A DNA stretch of 64,000 bases, from assembly GCF_025263265.1 (NCBI RefSeq), contig NZ_CP079869.1, positions 3,348,001 to 3,412,000 of the forward strand, written 5' to 3'. The DNA is from Mycobacterium sp. SMC-4 (GTDB lineage: Bacteria > Actinomycetota > Actinomycetes > Mycobacteriales > Mycobacteriaceae). This document shows, in pieces, positions 1 to 9,619 of this stretch (position 1 is the stretch's first letter; each line of letters begins with the position of its first letter). The position numbers and the translations under genes are program-made. The notes beneath the pieces are model-generated. The model saw only the letters and a program-made list of their open reading frames with translations. It made no database searches and had not been told where the DNA came from.

Positions 1-30
1 AGAAAGAGTTCATAGTCTCTTACACCGGGC

Positions 31-52
31 AAAACCGTCTTCACAATGTTTT
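31..52 (+). promoter_or_regulatory. Candidate operator upstream of the FAS-II operon
   Basis: A 5-bp inverted repeat, AAAAC-N12-GTTTT, lies 9 bp before the fabD start. Mycobacterial FAS-II operons are known to be controlled by a regulator (MabR) that binds just upstream of fabD. I infer only that this element sits in the right place; the rest of the promoter lies outside or at the very edge of the window. Confidence 0.3.
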
Positions 53-61
53 CTTAAAGAC

Positions 62-997
62 GTGTCCGACAAAACTGTGCTTGCATTCCTCGCGCCCGGA
101 CAGGGTTCTCAGACACCCGGCATGCTCGCCGAGTGGCTTGAGCTCGCCGGCGCTGCGGAACGCATTGCGTCGTGGTCGGAGATCAGCGGACTGGACCTGG
201 GCCGGCTCGGCACCACCGCCACCGCAGAAGAGATCACCGACACCGCGGTGACCCAGCCGCTGGTCGTGGCTGCCACCCTGCTGGCGCACCAGGAACTACT
301 CTCCCGGGGCGTGCTCACCGGGGACGAGGAGATCCTCGCCGCCGGGCACTCCGTCGGTGAGATTGCCGCCTACGCCATCGCCGGGGTCATCTCCGCAGAT
401 GAAGCGGTCTCGCTGGCCGCGACCCGCGGCGCCGAGATGGCCAAGGCATGCGCCCTGGAGCCCACCGGGATGTCCGCCCTGCTCGGTGGCGACGAGAACG
501 AGGTATTGGCCCGCCTGGAGGCCTTGGATCTGGTCCCGGCCAACCGCAACGCCGCAGGACAGATCGTGGCCGCGGGTGCCCTGGCGGCGCTGGAGAAGCT
601 GGCCGAGGACCCGCCGGCACGCGCCCGGGTTCGTCCGCTGGCCACCGCGGGCGCCTTCCACACCCAGTACATGGCGTCGGCCCTGGACGGGTACGCCACC
701 GTGGCCGACCGGGTCAACCCGTCCGAGCCGACGGTTACTCTGCTTTCCAACGCCGACGGCCGTCCGGTGTCGTCGGCGGCCGACGCGATGGCCAAGCTCG
801 TCGCCCAGATGACGCGGCCTGTCCGCTGGGACCTGTGCACCGCCACCATGAAGGAACACGGCGTCACCGCGATTGTCGAGTTCCCGCCCGCGGGCACCCT
901 GACCGGCATCGCCAAACGTGAACTTCGGGGGGTTCCGACGCACGCCGTCAAGTCCCCCGCTGACCTGGACGGGCTCGCGGAATCGCTCCGCAGCTGA
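62..997 (+). CDS. fabD: Malonyl-CoA:ACP transacylase
   Basis: This enzyme transfers malonyl groups from malonyl-CoA to AcpM, supplying extender units to the FAS-II elongation cycle in the cytoplasm. The 311-residue protein has the GQGSQ oxyanion-loop motif at residues 13-17. The nucleophile elbow GHSVGE puts the catalytic Ser at 97, and the GAFHT motif puts the catalytic His at 200. The GTG start is followed directly by a typical N-terminus. It is the first gene of fabD-acpM-kasA-kasB-accD6, an order fixed in mycobacteria (Rv2243-Rv2247). A 73-bp gap separates it from acpM. Confidence 0.96.
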   Translation: MSDKTVLAFLAPGQGSQTPGMLAEWLELAGAAERIASWSEISGLDLGRLGTTATAEEITDTAVTQPLVVAATLLAHQELLSRGVLTGDEEILAAGHSVGEIAAYAIAGVISADEAVSLAATRGAEMAKACALEPTGMSALLGGDENEVLARLEALDLVPANRNAAGQIVAAGALAALEKLAEDPPARARVRPLATAGAFHTQYMASALDGYATVADRVNPSEPTVTLLSNADGRPVSSAADAMAKLVAQMTRPVRWDLCTATMKEHGVTAIVEFPPAGTLTGIAKRELRGVPTHAVKSPADLDGLAESLRS

Positions 998-1070
998 CCA
1001 GTGAACACCACGCACGACCAGCTCGATCACATCCGTTCGAAGTAACAACCGATAACAAGAAGGAGCCACC

Positions 1071-1370
1071 GTGGCTGCCAGCCAAGAAGAAATCATCGCC
1101 GGTCTCGCCGAGATCATCGAAGAGGTCACCGGTATCGAGCCCTCGGAGGTCACCCCGGAGAAGTCGTTCGTCGACGACCTGGACATCGACTCGCTGTCGA
1201 TGGTCGAGATCGCCGTGCAGACCGAAGACAAGTACGGCGTGAAGATCCCCGATGAGGACCTCGCCGGTCTGCGCACCGTCGGTGACGTCGTCGCCTACAT
1301 CCAGAAGCTCGAAGAAGAGAACCCCGAGGCTGCTGCTGCCATCCGCGCTCAGATCCAGGGCGACCAGTGA
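1071..1370 (+). CDS. acpM: Meromycolate extension acyl carrier protein
   Basis: AcpM carries growing meromycolate chains on a 4'-phosphopantetheine arm. The attachment site is Ser41 in the DIDSLS motif (residues 38-43). The first 80 residues are a standard acidic ACP fold. The roughly 20-residue C-terminal extension (99 residues in total, against about 78 for ordinary ACPs) is the mycobacterial AcpM feature. The GTG start follows an AAGGAG ribosome-binding site at 1060-1065. The stop codon overlaps the kasA start by 4 bp, which suggests translational coupling to its partner synthase. Confidence 0.96.
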   Translation: MAASQEEIIAGLAEIIEEVTGIEPSEVTPEKSFVDDLDIDSLSMVEIAVQTEDKYGVKIPDEDLAGLRTVGDVVAYIQKLEEENPEAAAAIRAQIQGDQ

Positions 1371-2617
1371 CCCGTCCTTCCACTGCTAACGGCGGTTTTC
1401 CTAACGTCGTGGTGACCGCCATTGAGGCCACCACGGCCCTCGCTGCGGACATCGAGAGCACGTGGAAGGGTCTGCTGGCCGGCGAAAGTGGAATCCGGAT
1501 TCTCGAGGACGACTTCGTCGACAAGTGGGACCTGCCGGTGCGGATCGGCGGCCACCTTGTCGACAACGTCGACAGCCATATGACGCGTATCGAGATGCGC
1601 CGCATGTCTTACGTGCAGCGGATGTCGAAGCTGCTGGCGCGGCGACTCTGGGACAACGCGGGCACTCCCGAGGTCGATCCGGACCGCTTCTCGGTCGTCA
1701 TCGGCACCGGTCTGGGCGGCGGCGAAAAAATCGTCGAGACCTATGACGCGATGAACGAGGGCGGGCCCCGCAAGGTCTCCCCGCTCGCCGTTCAGATGAT
1801 CATGCCCAACGGTGCGGCGGCCGTCGCCGGCCTCGAGCTGGGCGCCCGCGCCGGGGTCATCACCCCGGTGTCGGCGTGCTCCTCGGGGTCGGAGGCAATC
1901 GCCCACGCATGGCGTCAGATCGTCATGGGCGACGCGGACTTCGCCGTCTGCGGGGGCGTCGAGGGTGGCATCGAAGCGCTGCCGATCGCGGCTTTCTCGA
2001 TGATGCGTGCCATGTCGACGCGCAACGACGACCCCGCCGGGGCGTCGCGTCCGTTCGACAAGGACCGCGACGGCTTCGTCTTCGGTGAGGCCGGCGTGAT
2101 GATGATCATCGAGACCGAGGAGCACGCCAAGGCCCGCGGCGCCACGCCGCTGGCCCGCCTGATGGGTGCGGGCATCACCTCCGACGCGTTCCACATGGTG
2201 GCTCCGGCCGCCGACGGCCAGCGTGCCGGGCAGGCGATGAAGCGGGCGATGGAGACGGCCGGGTTGTCCCCCAAGGACATCTCGCACGTCAACGCGCACG
2301 CCACCGCTACCCCGATCGGCGATACCGCGGAGGCCAACGCCATCCGCGTCGCCGGAGTCGAGCATGCCGCGGTCTACGCGCCGAAGTCGGCGCTGGGCCA
2401 CTCGATCGGCGCCGTCGGTGCCCTGGAATCCGCGCTGACGGTGCTCGCGTTGCGCGACGGAGTCATCCCGCCGACGCTGAACTACGAGACCCCGGATCCC
2501 GAGATCGATCTCGATGTCGTTGCGGGCGAGCCACGGTATGGCGACTACGAGTACGCCATCAACAACTCGTTCGGGTTCGGCGGCCACAATGTCGCTCTGG
2601 CCTTCGGTCGCTACTAG
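1367..2617 (+). CDS. kasA: Beta-ketoacyl-ACP synthase KasA
   Basis: KasA condenses malonyl-AcpM with acyl-AcpM in the early elongation steps of meromycolate synthesis. It is the target of thiolactomycin-type inhibitors. The 416-residue protein has the thiolase-fold catalytic set at the canonical mycobacterial positions: Cys171 in VSACSSGS, His311 in VNAHATATP, Lys340 and His345 in GHSIGA. The GTG start lies inside the acpM stop (GTGA overlap). A 49-bp gap leads to its paralogue kasB. Confidence 0.96.
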   Translation: MTRPSTANGGFPNVVVTAIEATTALAADIESTWKGLLAGESGIRILEDDFVDKWDLPVRIGGHLVDNVDSHMTRIEMRRMSYVQRMSKLLARRLWDNAGTPEVDPDRFSVVIGTGLGGGEKIVETYDAMNEGGPRKVSPLAVQMIMPNGAAAVAGLELGARAGVITPVSACSSGSEAIAHAWRQIVMGDADFAVCGGVEGGIEALPIAAFSMMRAMSTRNDDPAGASRPFDKDRDGFVFGEAGVMMIIETEEHAKARGATPLARLMGAGITSDAFHMVAPAADGQRAGQAMKRAMETAGLSPKDISHVNAHATATPIGDTAEANAIRVAGVEHAAVYAPKSALGHSIGAVGALESALTVLALRDGVIPPTLNYETPDPEIDLDVVAGEPRYGDYEYAINNSFGFGGHNVALAFGRY

Positions 2618-2666
2618 GACCACCGGGGTCTGACACACGACCTGCAGAAAGGAAACGCGCCTCGAC

Positions 2667-3920
2667 ATGGCAACGCCGACGACAGGTAGTGGACTGCCCA
2701 ATGTGGTGGTCACCGGCATGGCGATGACGACAAGTGTCGCCACCGACGCCGAAGGTACCTGGAAGGCATTGCTGGCAGGTCGGAGTGGCATCCGCCTGCT
2801 CGACGACCCGTTCGTCGAGCAGTTCGACCTGCCGGTGCGCATCGGTGGTCATCTGCTCGAGAACTTCGAGCCTGACCTGACCGAGGTCGAGTTTCGGCGA
2901 ATGTCCTATCCGCAGCGCATGGCGACCGTGCTCGGTCGTCGGGTCTGGGCCGACGCCGGGTCCCCCGAGGTCGACACCCGACGACTGATGGTGTCGATCG
3001 GGACCGGCCTCGGCGGTGCCGAGGCGCTGGTGTTCGCCTACGACGGCATGCGCGACGAGGGCATCAGCGCGGTGTCTCCGCTGGCCGTCCAGATGTATAT
3101 GCCCAACGGCCCGTCCGCGGTCGTCGGGCTGGAACGCGGCGCCAAGGCCGGAGTGGTGACACCGGTCTCGGCGTGCGCGTCCGGTTCGGAGGGCATCGCG
3201 CAGGCGTGGCGCAACATCGTGCTGGGTGAAGCCGACATCGCCATCTGCGGCGGAGTGGAGCAGCGCATCGAGGCGGTCCCGATTGCCGGGTTCGCCCAGA
3301 TGCGCATCGTGATGTCGACCAACAACGACGATCCGGCCGGGGCATGCCGCCCGTTCGACCGGGACCGCGACGGTTTCGTGTTCGGCGAGGCCGGAGCGCT
3401 CATGGTGATCGAGACCGAAGAACATGCCAAGGCCCGCGGCGCCCGGATTCTGGCGCGCTTGATGGGTGCCAGCGTCACGTCGGACGGCTTTCACATGGTG
3501 GCGCCTGACCCCAATGGCGAGCGCGCAGCCCACGCGATGTCGCGTGCGATCGAACTGGCCGGCCTGCAACCGACCGACATCGACCACGTCAACGCGCACG
3601 CCACCGGCACCAGCGTCGGCGACGTCGCCGAGGGGCACGCGATCAATCTGGCGATGGGCGGGCACCGCCCGGCGGTCTATGCACCCAAGTCTGCGCTGGG
3701 CCACTCGGTCGGCGCAGTCGGCGCGGTGGAGTCGATCCTGACGGTGCAGGCGCTGCGCGACGGCGTCATACCCCCGACACTGAACTTGAAGAATCTCGAC
3801 CCCGACATCGACCTCGACGTCGTTGCGGGTACGGCACGACCTGGCAACTACCACTACGCCATCAACAACTCTTTCGGATTCGGCGGGCACAACGTGGCTC
3901 TCGCCTTCGGGAAGTACTGA
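2667..3920 (+). CDS. kasB: Beta-ketoacyl-ACP synthase KasB
   Basis: KasB is a tandem paralogue of KasA that carries out the last elongations to full-length meromycolates. The 417-residue protein has the same catalytic residues: Cys170 in VSACASGS, His311 in VNAHATGT, Lys341 and His346. The chosen ATG gives a length matching KasA. A GAAAGGA-like site lies about 13 bp upstream, slightly far for a ribosome-binding site. Similarity to kasA runs along the whole gene, so the pair is a tandem duplication, an arrangement common to mycobacteria. Confidence 0.95.
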   Translation: MATPTTGSGLPNVVVTGMAMTTSVATDAEGTWKALLAGRSGIRLLDDPFVEQFDLPVRIGGHLLENFEPDLTEVEFRRMSYPQRMATVLGRRVWADAGSPEVDTRRLMVSIGTGLGGAEALVFAYDGMRDEGISAVSPLAVQMYMPNGPSAVVGLERGAKAGVVTPVSACASGSEGIAQAWRNIVLGEADIAICGGVEQRIEAVPIAGFAQMRIVMSTNNDDPAGACRPFDRDRDGFVFGEAGALMVIETEEHAKARGARILARLMGASVTSDGFHMVAPDPNGERAAHAMSRAIELAGLQPTDIDHVNAHATGTSVGDVAEGHAINLAMGGHRPAVYAPKSALGHSVGAVGAVESILTVQALRDGVIPPTLNLKNLDPDIDLDVVAGTARPGNYHYAINNSFGFGGHNVALAFGKY

Positions 3921-3937
3921 AAGGCACAGGAGAACTG

Positions 3938-5368
3938 ATGACGACCATCGAGAACCGGGCTCCCGAAGCAGCCAACGAGTCTGTCGATCCGCGGGATCCG
4001 TTGCTTCGCCTCCAGACCTTCTTCGACGCCGACAGTGTCGAGTTGCTGCACGACCGGGACAAGTCGGGTGTGCTGGCCGCCGCAGGCACCGTCAACGGTG
4101 TCCGCACCATCGCGTTCTGCACCGACGGCACCGTGATGGGCGGCGCCATGGGGGTGGACGGCTGCAAGCACATCGTCGACGCCTACGACGTAGCCATCGA
4201 CGAGCAGAGCCCGATCGTCGGTATCTGGCACTCCGGCGGCGCGCGGCTGGCCGAGGGCGTCAAGGCGCTGCACGCGGTGGGCCTGGTCTTCGAGGCGATG
4301 ATCCGCGCCTCCGGTTACGTCCCGCAGATCTCGGTGGTCGTCGGCTTCGCTGCCGGCGGCGCGGCCTACGGACCGGCGCTGACCGACGTCATCGTGATGG
4401 CACCGGACAGCAAGGTCTTCGTCACCGGCCCCGACGTCGTGCGCAGCGTCACCGGCGAGGACGTCGACATGGTCTCGCTGGGTGGCCCGGAAGCCCACCA
4501 CAAGAAGTCCGGCGTCTGCCACATCGTTGCCGACGACGAGCTCGACGCCTACGAGCGTGGCCGTCGCCTCGTCGGATTGTTCTGCCAGCAGGGCCATTTC
4601 GACCGCACCAAGGCCGAGGCCGGGGATACCGACCTCAAAGCACTGCTGCCGGAGTCCGCTCGCCGCGCCTACGACGTGCACCCGCTGATCGAGGCGCTAC
4701 TCGACGACGGAACACCATTCGACGAGTTCCAGTCCAAGTGGGCGCCGTCGATCGTCGTCGGACTGGGACGGCTGGCCGGCCGTACCGTCGGCGTGATCGC
4801 GAACAACCCGCTGCGCCTGGGCGGCTGCCTGAACTCCGAGAGTGCCGAAAAGTCAGCGCGTTTCGTGCGGCTGTGCGATGCGTTCGGTATCCCGTTGGTG
4901 GTCGTCGTCGACGTGCCCGGTTACCTGCCCGGTGTCGACCAGGAGTGGGGTGGCGTGGTGCGTCGCGGCGCCAAGCTGCTGCACGCCTTCGGTGAGTCCT
5001 CAGTCCCCCGCGTCACGCTGGTCACCCGAAAGATCTACGGCGGCGCCTACATCGCGATGAATTCACGTTCGCTGAACGCCACCAAGGTGTTCGCCTGGCC
5101 GGAGGCCGAGGTTGCCGTGATGGGCGCCAAGGCCGCTGTCGGCATCCTGCACAAGAAGAAGCTGGCCGCCGCGGCGCCTGAGGAGCGTGAGGCGCTGCAC
5201 GAGGCACTGGCCGTCGAGCACGAGAGGATCGCCGGCGGCGTCGATTCGGCGATCGAGATCGGTGTGGTCGACGAGAAGATCGACCCGGCACACACCCGCT
5301 CGAAGCTCACCCAGGCGCTGGCCGAGGCGCCGATGCGCCGCGGGCGCCACAAGAACATCCCGCTGTAG
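3938..5368 (+). CDS. accD6: Acetyl/propionyl-CoA carboxylase beta subunit AccD6
   Basis: This is the carboxyltransferase subunit that, with a biotinylated AccA subunit, makes malonyl-CoA for FAS-I and FAS-II. The 476-residue protein has the paired crotonase-like halves of the family. Gly-rich oxyanion segments appear in the N-half (WHSGGARL, FAAGGAAYGPA) and in the C-half (VDVPGYLPG, RKIYGGAYIAM). An AGGAG-type ribosome-binding site precedes the ATG by a normal spacing. It is the last gene of the FAS-II operon and converges with the next gene across a 20-bp gap. Confidence 0.95.
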   Translation: MTTIENRAPEAANESVDPRDPLLRLQTFFDADSVELLHDRDKSGVLAAAGTVNGVRTIAFCTDGTVMGGAMGVDGCKHIVDAYDVAIDEQSPIVGIWHSGGARLAEGVKALHAVGLVFEAMIRASGYVPQISVVVGFAAGGAAYGPALTDVIVMAPDSKVFVTGPDVVRSVTGEDVDMVSLGGPEAHHKKSGVCHIVADDELDAYERGRRLVGLFCQQGHFDRTKAEAGDTDLKALLPESARRAYDVHPLIEALLDDGTPFDEFQSKWAPSIVVGLGRLAGRTVGVIANNPLRLGGCLNSESAEKSARFVRLCDAFGIPLVVVVDVPGYLPGVDQEWGGVVRRGAKLLHAFGESSVPRVTLVTRKIYGGAYIAMNSRSLNATKVFAWPEAEVAVMGAKAAVGILHKKKLAAAAPEEREALHEALAVEHERIAGGVDSAIEIGVVDEKIDPAHTRSKLTQALAEAPMRRGRHKNIPL

Positions 5369-5388
5369 CCTTTGCCGCGGCAGGGTAA

Positions 5389-7539
5389 TCAGCCGTCGAG
5401 GGTGAACAGCGGTGGCGTGCGGCCGACACCGTCGGCGAGCGCCATCAGAAACATCGACGGGTAGTCAGGGAATCGCGGCCCGGCGCGCCGGGCGAGACCG
5501 TCGGCGGTGACGTGCTGCCCCCACCGACCGCGGAAGCCCCGCTTCGTGTCGGGATGGGGCCAAAAGCCTTGGGCGTCGCGGTCGACCACGCAGTCGTAGG
5601 TCCGTCCTGATTCGACGAGCGGCTGGCGTGGCCGGCACCGCCAGTCGACGACATCGGCGCCGGCATCGGGCACACTCACCGAGGCCGGTTTGATCGTCTT
5701 GCCGGCACCTGCCGCCGCCGGCGGTTGATCAGGGGAGCCGACGTCGTCTGGGGCGGCACCGAAGGGTGCCATCGGCGCCCGATAGTGCGCGATCTCCACC
5801 ACACACGACACCAGCGCGGCGGCGGCCCCGAGGAAACCGAAGGGACCGGCGGCGATCATCTTGGCGAGCAGGACCGCCACATCCTTGGTGGCAGTCAGTT
5901 CCCAGCTGTCGCCGTCGCCTGCGGGCGAGGGCACGTCCAGCGTGCCGCAGTATTGAGGCTGCCGGTCATCGGGATACGCATTGACAGTCTTGGAGCCAGG
6001 TCGGGTGTAGAGGCTGTGGGAACCGGCCGCCACATACAGCCGTGGGTGCCCGTCGACGACCTGCGGATCGGCCGGCGTCCACGCGTCGACCACCATCACG
6101 GTGTTCTGGTCACTGTCGAACTGGTAGGCCGGGAACTGACCGTTGAGTCGATTCGGACGAGTACCCGTGCGGCCCATGAACTTCGGCGTGAATGCCGCAC
6201 CGGCCCCCTCACCGAGGATCGCCAGACACTGCCAGTCGCCGACGTGCGACGAGACTTCGCGCGCCTCGATGTTGTTGCAGCGGCTACTCACCACGCCCTG
6301 TTCGTGGGCGGGGAAGAAGAAGTAGTAGCACAGCAGCGTCGGCGCATCGAGTCCGTCGATCAGCGCGGTCAGGTTGACGCCGGTCTGCCGGCTGGCAATG
6401 TTACCCAGACGTTCCTTATGGATCACCTCGGCGTGGTACCAGAACCGGCTGGGTTCGAGCTCAGCGGCATACAGAGTGTCGACGGGCCCGCGGTCGCTGT
6501 AGCGATTGGTCGTCTGCGCGCTGACCCCGTCCTCATGGGAACCGTTGCTGTCCTTCCAGCCGCCGAGCTCGAGGAACCGGTGGTCGTTGCCGCCGAGCTC
6601 CTCGCCGAAACGGAACTCGCCAGGCTCGCCGTCGACCGCGGCCAGCCCGGTCGCCGCCACCGTCGGTGCGCCGCCCCACCCCGCCTTGTCGTCCCCGGGC
6701 AGTCGGGCCGCCCACAGCGCCGCCCGCTCGACGAAGCGCTTTGCGTCGCTGGGGAAGTACTTCTCGGACTCATGGAAGAACAGGATCGGCTCGAACCGTT
6801 CGATCAGACCGCGGCCGTCGTCGGCGGAACCGCCCGGGCCGCTACCCGTGCCTGTGCCCGGCCCGGTGTTGGCGGGCACGGCTTTGACCTCCAAAACGAT
6901 GGCGGCCGCGGACTGCGGACTGCTCCACGTCCAACTGATGACGTCGGCCGACGCCGGAGCGTCCTGGGTGTGCAGTGCGCCGGCCTTACCCAGGAACTGC
7001 GCCACCGCGACGTTGTCGATCTCGTCGAATCCAGCACCCGCAGAGACCGTCACCGCGGCACCACTACTGGAATCGACGGCGAGGGCTCCGGTGACGACGT
7101 TGCGGTCGGCATCCGCCGAGCGAGACAGCGGCACGGACAGCGACCTACCGGTCGAGGTCACCGAGAAAGACTGCGCGAGAGCCGATCCGCCGTTGGCTAC
7201 TGTCACGTCGACGTCGGTGTACTCGAAGACCGACCAGGCGCAGAAGTCCTGGGTCTGTGCCCCGAAGTCGATGATGGCGCCGCCGCCGACCGGGGCGGGC
7301 CCCGAGGCGCGAAAGCAGCTCAGCCGGCGATCGTTGCCGTACACGACACTTTGCTCAAGGGTCCATCGCAGACCGTTGCCGGTCACCGTCGGCACGCTCG
7401 GTGTGCCACCTCCGAGGGCGGGGCGGGCGCTGGTCACAAACAGCAGAACCAAAGTGTTCGCCCCCGCCTGGAAACCTTCGGTTTCGAAGGCGGTGGCGTC
7501 GGCGGTGGCCGTGGCGCGCGTCAAGTTCCGTCTGGCCAT
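5389..7539 (-). CDS. Large protein with N-terminal beta domain and Vps62-like domain
   Basis: I cannot assign a function. Residues 1-215 are Gly/Ser/Thr/Val-rich and look like a beta-sandwich of the kind found on phage tail and surface proteins. Residues 220-245 are a Gly/Pro/Ser-rich linker. From about residue 248 the protein resembles the Vps62/DUF946 family, with segments RFEPILFFHESEKYFPSD, SSHVGDWQCLAI and LYVAAGSHSLY. No signal peptide is visible. A short hydrophobic stretch (AAGPFGFLGAAAALVSCVV) lies in the C-terminal third. It follows the LamG-like gene after 27 bp and probably shares its transcript. It converges on accD6. Confidence 0.72.
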   Translation of the reverse strand: MARRNLTRATATADATAFETEGFQAGANTLVLLFVTSARPALGGGTPSVPTVTGNGLRWTLEQSVVYGNDRRLSCFRASGPAPVGGGAIIDFGAQTQDFCAWSVFEYTDVDVTVANGGSALAQSFSVTSTGRSLSVPLSRSADADRNVVTGALAVDSSSGAAVTVSAGAGFDEIDNVAVAQFLGKAGALHTQDAPASADVISWTWSSPQSAAAIVLEVKAVPANTGPGTGTGSGPGGSADDGRGLIERFEPILFFHESEKYFPSDAKRFVERAALWAARLPGDDKAGWGGAPTVAATGLAAVDGEPGEFRFGEELGGNDHRFLELGGWKDSNGSHEDGVSAQTTNRYSDRGPVDTLYAAELEPSRFWYHAEVIHKERLGNIASRQTGVNLTALIDGLDAPTLLCYYFFFPAHEQGVVSSRCNNIEAREVSSHVGDWQCLAILGEGAGAAFTPKFMGRTGTRPNRLNGQFPAYQFDSDQNTVMVVDAWTPADPQVVDGHPRLYVAAGSHSLYTRPGSKTVNAYPDDRQPQYCGTLDVPSPAGDGDSWELTATKDVAVLLAKMIAAGPFGFLGAAAALVSCVVEIAHYRAPMAPFGAAPDDVGSPDQPPAAAGAGKTIKPASVSVPDAGADVVDWRCRPRQPLVESGRTYDCVVDRDAQGFWPHPDTKRGFRGRWGQHVTADGLARRAGPRFPDYPSMFLMALADGVGRTPPLFTLDG

Positions 7540-7566
7540 GAGAGCCCCTGTCGTCGAGCGGGTGGG

Positions 7567-8598
7567 TCAGAACGATTCCGAGACGGAGAACATGTCGGTG
7601 AAAGCGGCGTCGCAGTCGATCGGCAGTTGCTCGACCAGCGAGGCGAAGCACCCACTGTGGAGCAGCTCCTGCAGTTGGGTGACCCCAGCCGGATTGAACC
7701 CCGCGCCGCGCAGCAGCGCGATGAGGTCCGCGAGCACCGCAGGGATCTCGCCGAGCCGGCCTTCCGACCAGAGCTGGTGATAGCGGGCTGACAGATCGGC
7801 GTAATCACGCTGAATGCCCGGCAGCGCGGCGATCTGGCCGACCACCACGAACAACGCCTTCGGAAGCAGGACGGTGAGCGTCTGCCAGCAGTGTGGGTCT
7901 GCCCGGATCACCTCGTCGAGTCGCCGCGACCATTCGGCCCAGCAGCGCGCGACCTCAGGTTCCACGGGACGTTCGACGAAGACCGACCCGATGCGGTGCG
8001 GGTGCAGGCGCCAGATCTTTAGGTCGTCGATGCGGCCGGTGACGCCCTTTCCGCCGGTGCGGTCGCTGCCGATGACCAGTCCTGCCGTCGAGGCGAGCAG
8101 ACCGTTCCACTGGTCCCAGCGCGCGACGACCCGGCCGTTGATCTCGGCCTGCACCCCGGACGGGTCGTACTGCAGGCCGACGGTCAGCCAGGGGTCATCC
8201 GGCAGCGGGCGCGGCTCCGAGCCACCTTCGCCGAACTCGCTGCCCCCACCATCGATCTGGGTGAACCCGCCGCCGAAGAATCCCTGACCGGTGTGGAACT
8301 CGAAGCTGTCCCCGGAGATGAGGGTTCCGCCGTTGCGCATCAGTTCGCGGTCGCAGAGCATCTCGATCCGTATGCCGCCCAGAGGGCGCAGACTCGGCGA
8401 AGCCGGCACCCGGATCATGCTGGTGCCGGCGCGCAACCGGACTACTCCGGATCCCGGGGAGGCGCCGTCCGGGGTGAAATCGGCGTCGGCGAGGTTCACA
8501 CCCTGGCCGTGGCTCTGGTGCATCGGTGCGTGGTCGAAGATCACCCCTGGCGGACCGGAATAGGTGTGGTGCACCACGAGTTCCCACGCGTCAGCCAT
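7567..8598 (-). CDS. LamG/concanavalin A-like domain protein
   Basis: The N-terminal ~205 residues read as a LamG/concanavalin A-like jelly roll. Indicators are a lectin-like opening, the WLTVGLQYDPSGVQAEINGR strand pair, and the closing GRIDDLKIWRL motif typical of LamG_3 domains. The remaining ~135 residues are predicted mostly helical and match nothing I know. No signal peptide or membrane segment is visible. It is the first gene of a two-gene unit with the Vps62-like gene downstream. The ribosome-binding site is weak. A carbohydrate- or protein-binding role is inference from the fold alone. Confidence 0.7.
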   Translation of the reverse strand: MADAWELVVHHTYSGPPGVIFDHAPMHQSHGQGVNLADADFTPDGASPGSGVVRLRAGTSMIRVPASPSLRPLGGIRIEMLCDRELMRNGGTLISGDSFEFHTGQGFFGGGFTQIDGGGSEFGEGGSEPRPLPDDPWLTVGLQYDPSGVQAEINGRVVARWDQWNGLLASTAGLVIGSDRTGGKGVTGRIDDLKIWRLHPHRIGSVFVERPVEPEVARCWAEWSRRLDEVIRADPHCWQTLTVLLPKALFVVVGQIAALPGIQRDYADLSARYHQLWSEGRLGEIPAVLADLIALLRGAGFNPAGVTQLQELLHSGCFASLVEQLPIDCDAAFTDMFSVSESF

Positions 8599-8794
8599 GC
8601 CGCCCCCATTGCGCCTGTCGCGTCCGGCAGTGCCGACGCGATCAGGCCCGACAATAAACCCGGTGGGCGCGTTTCGTAAGAGCGGATGCGATGGTTGCCA
8701 GCATCTTCACAGCTAGCGGATTTCCCTGCCCGCCATCAGACGAGCATCTGGAGGGGACATCGCTGATTTCGGCCCGCTGGCGGCGGCAACCGAG

Positions 8795-9544
8795 CTATCG
8801 CGTGGTGTAGCCGCCGTTGGCAAAAATGGTCTGGCCGTTGATCCAATGGCCTTCGTCGACGAGGAACACCACCAGCGGCGCGATGTCGGTGATGTCGGTC
8901 AACCGGTTGTCCATCGCCTGCGACTTGTGGAATTCGACACGCTCGGGTGTTTCCTGCGGGTAGAAGAACGGCGTGTCCATCGGGCCGGGCGCCACATTGT
9001 TGACATTGATGCCGCGCGTGCCGAACTCCTTGGACGCAGCGCGGGTGAAGTGCTCCACTGGACTCTTGGAGCCGGCGTAGGTGGAATAGCCGTCGGTGTA
9101 GGCCGCCAGCAACGCTGTCACGATGGTAACCACCGACCCGTTGTCGTTCAGCCGCCTGCCGGCCTGCTGCAGGAAGAAGTACGCCGCCTTGGCGTTGATG
9201 TCGAACATCGAATCATATTCCTGCTCAGTTGTTTCCACGAACGGTTTGCGCAGCACCCGGCCGACGGTGTTGATCGCGATGTCCACACCTCCGAAAGCGT
9301 CGACGGCGGTGTCGAACAACTTCTCGACATTGGCGGGAACCGTCAGGTCACCCTGCACTTTGACGCCCTTCACGCCGGCCTCCTGGACCTGAGCGAGTGT
9401 CCTGTCGGCGTCCTGTTCGGAGGCGGCGCTGTGATAGTGGACCGCGACGTTGACACCCTTGGCTGCCAGCGTGGTACTGATCAGCCCGCCGAGATTCTTC
9501 GCTCCGGCGGCCACGACTGCGGATTTGCCCTCAAGTTTGCTCAT
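8795..9544 (-). CDS. Short-chain dehydrogenase/reductase
   Basis: This is a classical SDR of 249 residues. The NAD(P)-binding N-terminus reads AAGAKNLGG, and the following region predicts an NADP preference (HYHSAASE). The active site has Ser around VTALLA and the Tyr-x3-Lys-like motif YSTYAGSKSPVE. A late NVAPGPMDTPFF segment is present. The TGXXXGXG loop is atypical (AAGAKNLGG). The start is the ATG of MSKLEGKS; a longer frame upstream lacks coding character. It is divergent from a LysR regulator, so the substrate is probably the LysR ligand or a relative. Confidence 0.85.
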   Translation of the reverse strand: MSKLEGKSAVVAAGAKNLGGLISTTLAAKGVNVAVHYHSAASEQDADRTLAQVQEAGVKGVKVQGDLTVPANVEKLFDTAVDAFGGVDIAINTVGRVLRKPFVETTEQEYDSMFDINAKAAYFFLQQAGRRLNDNGSVVTIVTALLAAYTDGYSTYAGSKSPVEHFTRAASKEFGTRGINVNNVAPGPMDTPFFYPQETPERVEFHKSQAMDNRLTDITDIAPLVVFLVDEGHWINGQTIFANGGYTTR

Positions 9545-9602
9545 GACGCCCGACGCTAGCGGCGCGACCAACAAATGAGAAACCCAGATTTTCGAGATAT
9601 CG

Positions 9603-9617
9603 ACAAATAATATTTGT
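9603..9617 (+). promoter_or_regulatory. Inverted repeat between SDR and LysR genes
   Basis: ACAAAT-AAT-ATTTGT is a perfect 6-bp inverted repeat in the 75-bp divergent intergenic region, ending 2 bp before the LysR ATG. It is AT-rich against a GC-rich background and fits an autoregulatory LysR site. The position over the start region suggests repression of the regulator's own gene. Confidence 0.45.
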
Positions 9618-9619
9618 GC

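Noticed and set aside
1349..3890. Long minus-strand open frames opposite kasA and kasB
   Set aside because: They lie wholly inside two well-supported plus-strand genes and their predicted proteins have shadow composition (His/Arg/Asp-rich).
1367..3920. Direct repeat formed by kasA and kasB
   Set aside because: It is an ancient tandem paralogue pair found throughout mycobacteria and not a recent duplication.
5725..7791. Very long open frame on the plus strand opposite the Vps62-like gene (688 codons)
   Set aside because: It mirrors codon positions of the minus-strand gene, is Arg/Gly/Val-rich without any domain, and lacks a ribosome-binding site. Long antisense frames are common in DNA of this GC content.
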